Positions 1-9,182 are shown, counted from the stretch's first letter. The stretch is 64,000 bases of DNA from Lysobacter solisilvae (GCF_016613535.2 NZ_CP071518.1:3844001-3908000), one strand, 5' to 3'. The notes: generated from the letters alone by a model not told the origin. Program-made: numbers and translations.

Positions 1-2
1 CT

Positions 3-47
3 TCCACCCTTCCCACTCCAGCACTGCAGACAGGACGCGACAGATGA
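3..47 (+). CDS. possible 3' end of an upstream gene (phoH-like?), partial
   Basis: The third forward frame is open from the window edge and stops at 45-47 with TGA, overlapping the ATG of ybeY at 44 as ATGA. In many proteobacteria the gene before ybeY is phoH (ybeZ), so this could be its last codons. Only about 14 residues are visible and nothing in them is diagnostic, so the identity rests on gene order alone. Confidence 0.25.
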   Translation, partial: STLPTPALQTGRDR

Positions 48-526
48 CCGTAGGCCCGGTTCGACTTGATGTAAGCGTCAGCTACGCGGTGCCGCGCACC
101 GGCATCCCCTCGGCGGTGAGCTTCCGGCGCTGGGTGGCCGCGGCGTTGGACAGCCGCATCCGCGAAGCCGATCTGGCCATCCGCATCGTCGGCACCAAGG
201 AAGCCCGCGCCCTCAACCGCCATTACCGGGGCAAGGACTACGCGACCAACGTCCTGAGCTTTCCGGCCGAACTGCCCGAAGGGCTGCCCGCGGGCGTGAA
301 GATCCCGCTGCTCGGCGACCTTGTCATCTGCGCGCCGGTCGTCGCCCGTGAAGCCAAGGAACAGAAGAAGCCGCTGGTGGCGCACTTCGCCCACCTGACC
401 GTCCACGGGGCGCTGCACCTGCTGGGTTGGGACCACGAGAACGAGGCCGACGCGATCTGCATGGAGCAACTGGAGCGCGAGATCCTCGCCAACATGGGCA
501 TCGAGGACCCATACCTGGCGGCATGA
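44..526 (+). CDS. ybeY: rRNA maturation RNase YbeY
   Basis: Single-strand-specific, zinc-dependent endoribonuclease that acts in the cytoplasm in 16S rRNA 3'-end maturation and late 70S quality control. The 160-residue length fits the family. The signature metal site is complete: HGALHLLGWDH places the three zinc-ligand histidines at residues 121, 125 and 131. The preceding conserved block with N-V-L-S-F-P lies near residues 69-74. The ATG at 44 has an AGGA-like ribosome site about 8 nt upstream. It is followed by corC, as in the ybeZ-ybeY-ybeX clusters of Enterobacteria. Confidence 0.95.
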   Translation: MTVGPVRLDVSVSYAVPRTGIPSAVSFRRWVAAALDSRIREADLAIRIVGTKEARALNRHYRGKDYATNVLSFPAELPEGLPAGVKIPLLGDLVICAPVVAREAKEQKKPLVAHFAHLTVHGALHLLGWDHENEADAICMEQLEREILANMGIEDPYLAA

Positions 527-573
527 GGCCGGCGCCGGCGGGCGCGTGTGCACCGCCCTGACCGGGTCCGCGC

Positions 574-579
574 TAGACT
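574..579 (+). promoter_or_regulatory. candidate -10 element of corC
   Basis: TAGACT lies 41 nt before the corC start in the context gcgcTAGACTtccc. The same gcTAGACT string occurs in front of the M20 peptidase gene at the other end of the window. No good -35 hexamer is seen, so the call is tentative. Confidence 0.3.
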
Positions 580-619
580 TCCCGCACCCGCCCCTCCCCC
601 GGGCGTTGCCGAAACACCA

Positions 620-1471
620 ATGTCCGAGGACGACAGTAGTACCCACACGGAACGACGCGGCTGGCTCGATCGCATCAGTTCGATGCTGTCCGGCGAGCCC
701 AGCACCCGCGAAGACCTGGTCGAGCTGCTGCGCGACGCGCAGGCCGATGGCCTGATCGCAGCCGACACGTTGCGGATGATGGAAGGCGCGATCGCCGTCT
801 CCGACATGACGGTCGGCGACGTGATGATCCCGCGCGGACAAATGGTCGCCCTGCCGGCCGAGGCCTCCCTGCTGGAACTGATGCGCCGCGTCGTCGAATC
901 GGGGCACTCCCGATTCCCCGTCCACGGTGACGACAAGGACGAGATACTCGGCATCCTGCTGGCCAAGGACCTGCTGCGGGGCGTGGTCGCCGACCACGGG
1001 CCCGGCAACATCCACTCCCTGCTGCGCCCGGCGGTGCTGATCCCCGAATCCAAACGCCTCAACGTGCTGCTGCGCGAGTTCCGCCAGTCGCGCAACCACA
1101 TGGCGATCGTCATCGACGAGCATGGCGGCGTCGCCGGGCTGGTGACCATCGAGGACGTGCTGGAACAGATCGTCGGCGACATCGACGACGAGCACGACGA
1201 GGCTGAGGATCCGCAGGCGCTCATCGCGGCCCAGGCCGACGGCCTGTTCGTGGTCGACGCGCTCACCCCGATCTCCGACTTCAACGAACGCTTCGACGCC
1301 GAGTTCGACGATGACGAGTACGACACCATCGGCGGCCTGATCACCGCCGCCATCGGGCACCTGCCCGAGACCGGCGAAGAACTCACGCTGGGCCGCTTCG
1401 TGTTCCGCGTCGCGACCGCCGACGCGCGTCGCGTGCACGCCTTCCACGTCGACGTCATGGGCGATGCATAG
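620..1471 (+). CDS. corC: HlyC/CorC family protein with CBS domain pair
   Basis: YbeX/CorC-type cytoplasmic protein of 283 residues. Two CBS domains cover roughly residues 65-190, including the conserved block HMAIVIDEHGGVAGLVTIED, which is typical of adenine-nucleotide-binding CBS pairs. A CorC_HlyC domain (about 205-280) follows, with EYDTIGGLI. In Enterobacteria the protein is linked to Mg/Co efflux and ribosome-related stress. A GTG start at 548 is possible, but the ATG at 620 begins the conserved N-terminus (MSEDDSS), and the extra 24 residues would be low-complexity Pro/Ala. Its last 8 nt overlap the next gene. Confidence 0.92.
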   Translation: MSEDDSSTHTERRGWLDRISSMLSGEPSTREDLVELLRDAQADGLIAADTLRMMEGAIAVSDMTVGDVMIPRGQMVALPAEASLLELMRRVVESGHSRFPVHGDDKDEILGILLAKDLLRGVVADHGPGNIHSLLRPAVLIPESKRLNVLLREFRQSRNHMAIVIDEHGGVAGLVTIEDVLEQIVGDIDDEHDEAEDPQALIAAQADGLFVVDALTPISDFNERFDAEFDDDEYDTIGGLITAAIGHLPETGEELTLGRFVFRVATADARRVHAFHVDVMGDA

Positions 1472-2813
1472 CCATCCGCGCGGTGCCGGGCGCACGCGGC
1501 ACCTGTTGGCACGCATTGCCACCGTCCTCGTCCTGGCCGGCCTGCTGGGCGTAATGGCGCCGGCCCTGGCCGCGGCGGCGGGCGTCACGCCGGCCGACCG
1601 CGCGCCCGCCAACAGCACGCCTGTCGAGCGGCCGATCAGCGACGCCCCTCCCCCGGCCGCCGAAATGCAGGCGCCGCCAGCAGGCGGCACCGCGTCGGCG
1701 CCACGCATCGGCATGATGACCATGCAGCCGGGGCAGATCTTCTGGGAGCGTTTCGGCCACGACTCGATCGTGGTCCTCGACCCGGCCACCGGCGAGGCGA
1801 TCTCCTACAACTTCGGCTTCTTCGACCCGACCGAACCGGATTTCATCGCGCGATTCGTGCGCGGCGACATGCGCTACCGGCTCGCCGCGGTCCCGTTCGA
1901 GCACGACCTGGTGCTCTATCGCGAGGAAGGCCGCGGCGTGGCCATCCAGTGGCTGGACCTGGACGACGCGCAGGCGCGTGCGACAGCGGCGGCGCTGGCG
2001 CGCAATGCGCTCCCCGAGAACGCCTTCTACCGGTACGACTACTTCAAGGACAACTGTTCCACCCGCGTGCGCGATGCGGTCGACCAGGCGTTGGGCGGCG
2101 GCCTCCACCGGCAGGCGCAGGGGCGCTCGCAGGGCCTGACCTGGCGCGACGAAGCGCTGCGGCTGGCCTCTCCCGCGCCGTGGATGTGGCTCGGCTTCGA
2201 TCTGGGCCTGGGCCCCGAGGCCGACGTGCCGATGACCCTGTGGCAGCAGGCGTTCGTGCCGGGCCACCTCTCGCGCATGATCGGCGAGTCGCGCAACGCC
2301 GCCGGCCGCCCGCTGGTGCGGGCGACGCAGCCCCTGCTGCCGCACGTGATCCCGCCCGACCCTGTCGCGCGTCCCGTGCGCACATGGGCCTGGGCCCTCT
2401 GGGGCCTGGCCCTGGGGACGCTGGCGCTGTGGCTGGGCCGGCGCCATCCGCGCGCGCTGGCGGCCGCCGCCATCCCGCTCTGGATCTTCGGCGGACTCGT
2501 CGGCGGGCTGCTGCTGTTCCTGTGGTTCGGCACGCAGCACACCATGGGCTGGGCGAACCACAATCTCTTCCTGCTCAATCCCGTCGGCTGGCTCGCCCTG
2601 CCCGGTGCCTGGCGCATCCTGCGCGGACGCGCTCCCGGCCGCGTGTTCGGTGCCGCACTGGCGACGATGGCCGCGCTGGCCGCCATCGGCATGTTCGTGC
2701 ACTGGTTGCCGGCGATGCCGCAACGCAACGCCCACTGGATCGCCCTGCTGCTACCCGTGCACGCCGCGCTCGCCTGGGCATGGTTTCGGCGTCGTTCGCA
2801 GCCGGCGCGTTGA
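1464..2813 (+). CDS. DUF4105 (Lnb N-terminal periplasmic domain) membrane protein
   Basis: 449 residues: a signal-anchor near 12-35, a Pro/Ala-rich linker, a periplasmic DUF4105 domain (about 85-290), then five predicted transmembrane segments from about residue 307 to the end. The domain shows the family signatures FWERFGHDS (His99) and YFKDNCSTR (Cys198), a likely Cys/His catalytic pair. The family is now named after Lnb, a lipoprotein N-acyltransferase, but most members are uncharacterised. The start overlaps corC by 8 nt, so translational coupling is likely. In E. coli lnt follows ybeX at this position, which makes a lipoprotein-acylation role attractive but unproven. Confidence 0.82.
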   Translation: MHSHPRGAGRTRHLLARIATVLVLAGLLGVMAPALAAAAGVTPADRAPANSTPVERPISDAPPPAAEMQAPPAGGTASAPRIGMMTMQPGQIFWERFGHDSIVVLDPATGEAISYNFGFFDPTEPDFIARFVRGDMRYRLAAVPFEHDLVLYREEGRGVAIQWLDLDDAQARATAAALARNALPENAFYRYDYFKDNCSTRVRDAVDQALGGGLHRQAQGRSQGLTWRDEALRLASPAPWMWLGFDLGLGPEADVPMTLWQQAFVPGHLSRMIGESRNAAGRPLVRATQPLLPHVIPPDPVARPVRTWAWALWGLALGTLALWLGRRHPRALAAAAIPLWIFGGLVGGLLLFLWFGTQHTMGWANHNLFLLNPVGWLALPGAWRILRGRAPGRVFGAALATMAALAAIGMFVHWLPAMPQRNAHWIALLLPVHAALAWAWFRRRSQPAR

Positions 2814-2883
2814 GGCACGGGCGCCCACGGGCCGCCCGGCGCCGCCGCTTGCCGCGGACCGCTGCCGCGGGCAGGATTCGGAC

Positions 2884-3882
2884 ATGAACAAGGTTGCCGA
2901 TCTCCCCGCCTGCGTCGTCAATTGCGTGGCCTACGATTCCCAGGGCCGCCGGCAGGACATCAGCCTCGATGCCATCAGCGACGTGCTCGCCGTCGACGAC
3001 GGCAGCTTCGTCTGGGTCGGGCTGTATGAGCCGGACGAGTCGCTGCTGGACAAGCTGCAGGAGGAGTTCAACCTCCACGACCTGGCCATCGAGGACGCGC
3101 ACAACGCCCACCAGCGTCCCAAGGTCGAGGCCTACGGCAATTCGCTGTTCATCGCGCTGCATACGGCGCAGACGGTCGACAGCCGCATCCGCTTCGGCGA
3201 AACGCACATCTTCGTCGGCCCCAGGTACCTGGTCACCGTCCGCCATGGCGCTTCGTCGAGCTACGCGCCGGCACGCGCACGCATGGAGCGCGAACCCGAC
3301 CTGTTACGCCACGGCCCCACCGCCGGGTTGTACGCGATCCTGGACATGGTGGTGGACAACTACACCCCGATCGTCGATGAGTTCAGCCACGCGTTGAACG
3401 AGCTTGAGCAGGACGTCTTTGCCGAGGACTTCCGCAAGGGCACGGTGCAGAAGCTCTACGACCTCAAGCGCGAGCTCACCCGCCTGCGCATGGCCGTCTC
3501 GCCGCTGCAGGACATCCTGGGCCAGCTCGTCGCGCGCGCGCGCACGACGCTGATCAACGGCGAGATCCAGCTCTACTTCCGCGACGTGCACGACCACACG
3601 CTGCGCATCAATGAATCCACCGACACCCTGCGCGAGATGCTCACCGCGGCGATGACGGTGAACCTGTCGCTGGTGACCGTGCGCCAGGGCGAAGTGGTCA
3701 AGCGACTCGGCGCCTGGGCGGCGCTGCTGGCCGCGCCCACGCTGATCGCCAGCTGGTACGGCATGAACTTCACCCACATGCCGGAACTGGAGGGCCGCCA
3801 CAGCTATTGGATACTGATCGGCGCCATGACGATGGTCTGCGGCGTTCTGTACGTGATGTTCAAGCGGGCCAAGTGGCTCTGA
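2884..3882 (+). CDS. corA: CorA family magnesium/cobalt transporter
   Basis: Homopentameric inner-membrane Mg2+/Co2+ channel. The 332-residue protein has the large cytoplasmic funnel domain (about 1-265) and two C-terminal transmembrane helices. The selectivity motif Gly-Met-Asn is at 293-295 (context SWYGMNFTHMPE), at the end of TM1. The ATG at 2884 starts the conserved N-terminus; in-frame codons further upstream run through unrelated sequence of the preceding gene. It sits 70 nt after the DUF4105 gene. No Mg-sensing leader was recognised. Confidence 0.94.
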   Translation: MNKVADLPACVVNCVAYDSQGRRQDISLDAISDVLAVDDGSFVWVGLYEPDESLLDKLQEEFNLHDLAIEDAHNAHQRPKVEAYGNSLFIALHTAQTVDSRIRFGETHIFVGPRYLVTVRHGASSSYAPARARMEREPDLLRHGPTAGLYAILDMVVDNYTPIVDEFSHALNELEQDVFAEDFRKGTVQKLYDLKRELTRLRMAVSPLQDILGQLVARARTTLINGEIQLYFRDVHDHTLRINESTDTLREMLTAAMTVNLSLVTVRQGEVVKRLGAWAALLAAPTLIASWYGMNFTHMPELEGRHSYWILIGAMTMVCGVLYVMFKRAKWL

Positions 3883-4004
3883 ACCCGGGCGTCCACCTCT
3901 GGTGCACCTGACGCGCCCCGCGTGGCGCGGCGCACCCGCTTCCGGCGGCCGTTGACCTGCACCCGCGCACAGGCGACGCTTCGGGCCTTGTCCGCCCGGA
4001 CGCA

Positions 4005-6086
4005 ATGCCGCGGTTGCCCATGAGCAGGTTGCACTGGATTGGTTGGACACTGGTCGCCCTGTTGGCCGCCGCCAGCCTGGGCGTGGTCGCGCTGCACCGC
4101 GGCGAGACCATCAGCGCACTGTGGCTGGTGGCCGCCGCGGTCTCGACCTTTGCCATCGCCTACCGGTTCTACGGTCGATTCGTGGCGCATACCGCGCTGG
4201 GGATCGACCCCGCGCGCGCGACACCGGCATGGCGCCGCAACGACGGGCTCGATTACGTCCCCACCGACCGCAGCGTATTGTTCGGCCATCATTTCGCCGC
4301 CATCGCCGGCGCGGGCCCCCTGGTGGGACCCGTGCTGGCCGCGCAGATGGGCTACCTGCCCGGCACCTTGTGGATCCTGGCCGGCGTCGTGCTGGCCGGT
4401 GCGGTGCAGGACATGCTGGTGCTGTTCTTCTCCACGCGGCGCGACGGCCGTTCACTGGGCGAGATGATCCGCGCGGAAATGGGCGCGGCCGCCGGCGTCA
4501 CCGCGATGATCGGCATCCTGATGATCATGGTCATCCTGCTGGCGGTGCTGGCGCTGGTCGTCGTCAAGGCACTGGCGCAGAGCCCGTGGGGCACCTTCAC
4601 CGTCGCGATGACGGTGCCGATCGCGGTGCTGATGGGGCTGTACCTGCGTCTCTTCCGGCCCGGCCGCATCCTGGAAGTCTCGATCATCGGGCTGGCGCTG
4701 CTGCTGCTGACGATCTGGGGCGGTGGCCGGATCGCGGCGGCTCCCGAATGGGCGGCGATCTTCCGCCTGCAAGGCACCACGCTGGCGTGGCTGCTGATCG
4801 GCTACGGCTTCATCGCGGCAGTTTTGCCGGTTTGGCTGCTGCTGGCGCCGCGCGATTACCTCAGCACGTTCCTGAAGATCGGCACGGTCATCCTGCTGGC
4901 GGTGGCGATCGGCATCGCGATGCCGCAGCTGCAGATGCCGGCCGTCACCCGCTTCGTCGACGGCACCGGCCCGGTATTCAGCGGCGAACTGTTCCCGTTC
5001 CTGTTCATCACGATCGCCTGCGGCGCGGTGTCCGGCTTCCACGCGCTCGTCAGTTCCGGCACGACCCCCAAGATGGTCGCCAGCGAAGCCCACATTCCGC
5101 TGCTGGGTTACGGCGGCATGCTGATGGAAGCTTTCGTCGCGGTGATGGCTCTGATCGCTGCCTGCGTGCTGCAGCCGGGCGTGTATTTCGCGATGAACGC
5201 GCCGGCCGCGGCGATTGGCACCACCGTCGAATCGGCCGCCACCGCGATCGCCTCGTGGGGGTTCGTCGTCACGCCGGACACGCTGGCGCTGGCGGCCAGG
5301 GAGATTGGAGAGGAGACCATCCTCTCGCGCACCGGCGGCGCGCCGACACTGGCGGTGGGGATGTCCCAGATCCTGGAAGGCCTGTTCGGCGGCCAGGGCA
5401 TGAAGGCGTTCTGGTACCACTACGCGATCCTGTTCGAAGCCTTGTTCATCCTCACCACGCTCGACGCCGGCACGCGCGTGGCGCGCTTCATGATCCAGGA
5501 CACGCTGGGCATGGTGCATGCCCCGCTGGCGCGCACCGAGAACTGGGCGGCGAACGTGCTGTGCACCGGCCTGGCCGTCGCCGGCTGGGGTTGGTTCCTG
5601 TACCAGGGCGTGGTGGATCCGCTGGGCGGCATCAACACGCTGTGGCCGTTGTTCGGCATCGCCAACCAGATGCTCGCGGGCATCGCGCTGATCTTCTGCT
5701 GCGTGGTGATGGTGAAGATGAAGCGGCAGCGGTTCCTGTGGGTGCCGCTGGTGCCCACGGCGTGGCTGCTGCTGTGCACGCTGACCGCCGGCTGGCAGAA
5801 GATCTTCCACGACGACCCCAAGATCGGGATGCTGGCCAGCGCACGCCGTTTCGCCGACGCTGCCGCGCGCGGAGAAGTGCTGGCGCCGGCCAAGTCGATG
5901 GAAGAGATGCAGCGCGTCGTGCTGAACTACCACATCGACGTGGCGATGTGCGCGTTGTTCATGGCCGTGCTGGTGGCGACCGTGTGCTTCGGCATCCGCG
6001 CTGCGCTGCACGCCCTGCGGGCGCAGGCTCCCACCGCGCGCGAGAGCGATTACGTGCCGCTCGACAGCATGGCGGCCAAGGCGTGA
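4005..6086 (+). CDS. cstA: carbon starvation protein CstA (pyruvate/peptide transporter)
   Basis: Polytopic inner-membrane transporter of the CstA/BtsT family, used by Enterobacteria to import pyruvate or peptides during carbon limitation. At 693 residues it matches full-length family members. The N-terminal CstA block is present, with GHHFAAIAGAGPLVGP near residues 90-105, and about 16 hydrophobic segments follow. A large soluble loop sits before the last helix. Either ATG 4005 or ATG 4020 could be used; they differ by five residues. The stop overlaps the GTG of the small YbdD-type gene by 4 nt, the usual pairing. Confidence 0.93.
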   Translation: MPRLPMSRLHWIGWTLVALLAAASLGVVALHRGETISALWLVAAAVSTFAIAYRFYGRFVAHTALGIDPARATPAWRRNDGLDYVPTDRSVLFGHHFAAIAGAGPLVGPVLAAQMGYLPGTLWILAGVVLAGAVQDMLVLFFSTRRDGRSLGEMIRAEMGAAAGVTAMIGILMIMVILLAVLALVVVKALAQSPWGTFTVAMTVPIAVLMGLYLRLFRPGRILEVSIIGLALLLLTIWGGGRIAAAPEWAAIFRLQGTTLAWLLIGYGFIAAVLPVWLLLAPRDYLSTFLKIGTVILLAVAIGIAMPQLQMPAVTRFVDGTGPVFSGELFPFLFITIACGAVSGFHALVSSGTTPKMVASEAHIPLLGYGGMLMEAFVAVMALIAACVLQPGVYFAMNAPAAAIGTTVESAATAIASWGFVVTPDTLALAAREIGEETILSRTGGAPTLAVGMSQILEGLFGGQGMKAFWYHYAILFEALFILTTLDAGTRVARFMIQDTLGMVHAPLARTENWAANVLCTGLAVAGWGWFLYQGVVDPLGGINTLWPLFGIANQMLAGIALIFCCVVMVKMKRQRFLWVPLVPTAWLLLCTLTAGWQKIFHDDPKIGMLASARRFADAAARGEVLAPAKSMEEMQRVVLNYHIDVAMCALFMAVLVATVCFGIRAALHALRAQAPTARESDYVPLDSMAAKA

Positions 6087-6298
6087 ACCGGTTGCGCGGC
6101 CCGCTGACCGGTCGCCTCGCCGCGTTGTGGCGGCGGGCGCGCGACACCGCGCGCCTGGCCATCGGCATCGGCGACTATGAGCAGTACGCGGCCCACATGC
6201 GCGCCCATCATCCGGATAGGACGCCGATGGATCGCGAGGGCTATTTCCGGGACCGGGTGGCAGCCCGCTACGGGCGCGGCCGGTCGCGCTGCTGCTAG
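6083..6298 (+). CDS. YbdD/YjiX family small protein
   Basis: Protein of 71 residues starting at a GTG that overlaps the cstA stop (GTGA). It has the family pattern: an N-terminal basic helix, then DYEQYAAHMRAHHPD, and a C-terminal block ending in RDRVAARYG followed by a basic tail with two cysteines. YbdD-type proteins are encoded directly after cstA or btsT and support transport activity in E. coli. The 4-nt overlap implies translational coupling. Confidence 0.88.
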   Translation: MNRLRGPLTGRLAALWRRARDTARLAIGIGDYEQYAAHMRAHHPDRTPMDREGYFRDRVAARYGRGRSRCC

Positions 6299-6435
6299 CC
6301 GGGCGAGAGGGCTACGGGCCTGGCCCGCTGGCGCCCCGTCAGATGGAGATCAGCCCGCCCGCGCGGGGCCTGCCGGCCTTCACGGCCGGGGCCTGATCGC
6401 CGCTGCCCGCCGAGGCGGACCGCCGTGACTGGGGA

Positions 6436-6621
6436 TCAACGCAACAGCTGGCCGTCCCAGCCCGTGCGCTTGCGGCGGTCCTTGCCGCTGCGGCGGTCTT
6501 CCTTGTCCAGCTCGAAGCGGATTTCCTCGCGGCGATCGTGACCCACGCGACGGTCGGCGACCTTGCGGCGCTCCGTCCCCCGGTACTGCACGTCGCCCTT
6601 GGGACGATCCAGGTCGATCAT
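6436..6621 (-). CDS. small Arg/Asp-rich protein with repeated DRR motifs
   Basis: A 61-residue protein read from ATG at 6621 with a strong GGGGGAG ribosome site 5-6 nt upstream. It is built of repeated RR-containing motifs (GTERRK, ADRR, HDRREEIRFE, EDRRSGKDRR) and ends in a short Trp/Leu tail. It has no signal or membrane segment. The spacing of the RR pairs (about 8-10 residues) suggests a charged helical or nucleic-acid-binding peptide. Similar short proteins occur as hypotheticals in Xanthomonads, to my recollection; function unknown. It lies alone between cstA-ybdD and the S9 peptidase terminator. Confidence 0.65.
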   Translation of the reverse strand: MIDLDRPKGDVQYRGTERRKVADRRVGHDRREEIRFELDKEDRRSGKDRRKRTGWDGQLLR

Positions 6622-6922
6622 GGTGGCTCCCCCGTGATGCAGACCCCGGGCCGAATCTCGGGGCCACCTCGCCGGGTTCGCGCAGGGGCGCGTCGAATAC
6701 CCGATCCGGTCTTCCTGATTACGGACCCAGGGGTACGATCCGGCCACTTTCGCTCCCCCGGATGGGGGAGGAGACCGCCCGGCCCCCACCGGGGGCCGCG
6801 AGGCCCCGGATGCCTGCAGGGCCCTCGCACCGGCGAACTGACCCGCAGACGCAAAAACGCCCGGGAAGCGATTCCCGGGCGTCTTCGCGCCAGCATCTGC
6901 TCGTGGCGCCAACCGGCGCCGG
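6622..6922. other. intergenic region of about 300 bp
   Basis: It contains the leader of the small DRR protein (low end) and the terminator of the S9 peptidase gene (6853-6882). A GC-rich stretch with short inverted repeats (around 6755-6800) shows no convincing gene on either strand. Confidence 0.5.
6853..6882 (-). terminator. rho-independent terminator of the S9 peptidase gene
   Basis: Perfect 11-bp inverted repeat ACGCCCGGGAA / TTCCCGGGCGT (6857-6867 and 6872-6882) with a 4-nt loop, followed in the minus direction by a run of five T. It lies 40 nt past the peptidase stop codon. Confidence 0.88.
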
Positions 6923-9025
6923 TTACTCGCCGATGTGCTGCTTCAGCCAGTCGTTGACCGTGTCGTGCCACTGCACGCTGTTGCGCGGCTTGAGCACCCA
7001 GTGGTTCTCGTTGGGGAAGTACAGGAACTTCGACTCGATCCCTTTCCGCTGCAGCGCGGTGAATGCGGCGATGCCCTGCTCCACCGGGATGCGGTAGTCC
7101 AGCTGGCCGTGGACGACGAGCATCGGCACCTTCCATTTGTCCACGTGGTTGACCGGGTTGAACTTCTCGAACTTCTGCGGGGCGTCGAACGGCGTGCCGC
7201 CCTGGTCCCATTCGGTGAACCACAGTTCCTCGGTCGCATAGCCCATCATCCGCTGGTCGAACACGCCGTCGTGGTTGACCAGGCACTTCCACGGCGAGCT
7301 ACCGTCCCGGTTGAACCAGTTGCCGGCGATCCAGTTGACCATGAAGCCGCCGTAGGACGCGCCCAGCGCGCAGGCCTTGTCGCCGTCCAGGAAGGAGTAC
7401 TTCTTCTGTGCCGCGGCCCAGCCCTTCTTCAGGTCTTCCAGCGGACGGTCGCCCCAGTGCTGGCTGATCGCGTCGGTGAAGGCCTGGCCGTAACCGGTGG
7501 AGCCGTGGAAGTCGATCATCACCACCGCGTAGCCCTGGCCCGCATAGGTCTGCGGATTCCAGCGATAGCTCCAGCCGTTGCCGAAGCTGCCCTGCGGGCC
7601 GCCGTGGATGAGGAAGGCAACCGGATACTGCTTGCCTTCCTCGTAATTCCACGGCTTGACCACGTACCCGTGGACGGTCTCGTTGTTCCAGCCGGCGAAG
7701 GTGAACTGCTCGTAATCGCCGAAGGCGACGTCGCCCAGCATCTCGCCCGCGCTGCGGGTGATCGCGCGTTGCGGCGCCGTGCCATCGCTGCTGGTGGTGA
7801 ACAGCTGGTCGCCGGACTTGATCGTCGAGCGCGCGAACGCCAGCGTCGGGCCGGCGATCACGAAGGCGTTGATCGAGCCTTCGCCCTCGAGCACGTTGCG
7901 CACTTCCCCGTTGTCCAGCGAGATCGCGAACAACGGGTGCTGGCCCAGCTTCTGCGCGCGCGTGTAGATCGTCCTGCCGTCTTCCGACAGCACGATCTCG
8001 TCGGCCGACGCGTCCCAACGCGGCGCGATCTCGCGGGTCGCGCCGCTGGCCACGTCCATCGCCATGAGGGCGAAGCGGTCGGCCTCGAAGCCGGGACGGC
8101 GCATCGCGCGGTAATACAGCGTGCGGCCATCGGCGCTGAACACCGGGCCGGTGTCCCAGGCCGGGTTCGCCGCCGTGAGGTTCTTCGCCGCACCACTGCC
8201 GTCGGCGTTGACCAGGTACAGGTCGAAGTTCGTCGACCAGGGCTCCTGGCGGTCGCCCTTGCGCGCGCTGAGCACCAGCTGGCTGCCGTCGGGCGACCAG
8301 TTGTATTCGCTGGCGTCGCCGAACGGCCTGGACGGCACGTCGCCATGCACGTCGGCACCGACCAGCGTCGCCGACTTCGCCATGCCCTTGGCCGGCACTG
8401 CGGTGACGAACACGCGGTTGTAGCGGCCGTCGTTCCAGGCGTCCCAGTGGCGGATGAACATGCGGTCGAAGACAACGCCCGATTCCTTGCGCGCACCTTG
8501 CGCCTCGATGCGCTTGCTGCTGCAGGCCAGGTCGGCCCCGCAGTCGACGAACGCCTCGGCACTGAAGGCCAGCCGCGTGCCATCGGGCGAGAAGCGGTAG
8601 CTGCCCACGTCGCCGGCGAAATCCGTCAGCCGGCGCGGCTCGCCGCCGGAGGCGGGGATGGTGTAGAGCTGCTGGGTGCCGGATTTGCTGCTCAGGAAGT
8701 ACACCGACTTGCCGTCCTTGGAGAACTCCGGCGAGTTCACGTTCCAGCCTTCGGGCGTCAGCCGCTTGGGCGGCGCGGCATCGCGCGCGAACAGATCCTC
8801 CATCCACAGCGACGTCGAAGACTTGTTCGCGTCGAAATCTACGACGCGCTTGGCGAAGACCAGGCGGCGACCGTCGGGCGAAAGCACTGGCGAGGACACC
8901 CGATCGAGCGTGGCCAGGTCGCGGGCCTGGAAGCCGCGGGCGGCGGCGGCATCGGGCGAGGACAGGGCCGCGGCGATTGCCAGGGCGAGCGTGGGCAACG
9001 ACAGGACAGCGTGGCGCAGGGTCAT
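6923..9025 (-). CDS. S9 family peptidase (prolyl oligopeptidase/DPP type), secreted
   Basis: A 700-residue serine peptidase. A signal peptide is followed by a WD40-like/TolB-type beta-propeller with repeated SPDGxxL motifs (about 35-400). The C-terminal alpha/beta hydrolase domain has the nucleophile GASYGGF (Ser557), the acid in GQLDYRIP and the histidine in NENHW. Such enzymes cleave oligopeptides, often after proline or as dipeptidyl/acylaminoacyl peptidases, in the periplasm. The ATG at 9025 gives a proper signal peptide; the ATG at 9046 adds seven residues and is less likely. It is transcribed alone and has its own terminator. Next to it are an OPT transporter and two further S9 genes. 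Confidence 0.92.
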   Translation of the reverse strand: MTLRHAVLSLPTLALAIAAALSSPDAAAARGFQARDLATLDRVSSPVLSPDGRRLVFAKRVVDFDANKSSTSLWMEDLFARDAAPPKRLTPEGWNVNSPEFSKDGKSVYFLSSKSGTQQLYTIPASGGEPRRLTDFAGDVGSYRFSPDGTRLAFSAEAFVDCGADLACSSKRIEAQGARKESGVVFDRMFIRHWDAWNDGRYNRVFVTAVPAKGMAKSATLVGADVHGDVPSRPFGDASEYNWSPDGSQLVLSARKGDRQEPWSTNFDLYLVNADGSGAAKNLTAANPAWDTGPVFSADGRTLYYRAMRRPGFEADRFALMAMDVASGATREIAPRWDASADEIVLSEDGRTIYTRAQKLGQHPLFAISLDNGEVRNVLEGEGSINAFVIAGPTLAFARSTIKSGDQLFTTSSDGTAPQRAITRSAGEMLGDVAFGDYEQFTFAGWNNETVHGYVVKPWNYEEGKQYPVAFLIHGGPQGSFGNGWSYRWNPQTYAGQGYAVVMIDFHGSTGYGQAFTDAISQHWGDRPLEDLKKGWAAAQKKYSFLDGDKACALGASYGGFMVNWIAGNWFNRDGSSPWKCLVNHDGVFDQRMMGYATEELWFTEWDQGGTPFDAPQKFEKFNPVNHVDKWKVPMLVVHGQLDYRIPVEQGIAAFTALQRKGIESKFLYFPNENHWVLKPRNSVQWHDTVNDWLKQHIGE

Positions 9026-9182
9026 CGGAACTCCGGGCGGAGGCAAGACAAGCCCCGATGGTAGGCGGCCGGGCCGGCCGGCCGCAAAGGCCGGCGGTCA
9101 CCCGCCAGGCGCCGGCGCGATTTCACTCCCGCAGGATTCCCGCGCGGGATTTCAACCCGAAGGAACCCTGCCCCCGGAAACA

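Noticed and set aside
3883..4004. Riboswitch between corA and cstA
   Set aside because: No recognisable conserved core of a Mg2+ or other riboswitch; only short GC hairpins.
4043..6082. Long second-frame reading over cstA (over 700 residues)
   Set aside because: It is an Arg/Gly/His-rich shadow of cstA; only its last 71 codons, after the cstA stop overlap, form the real YbdD-type gene.
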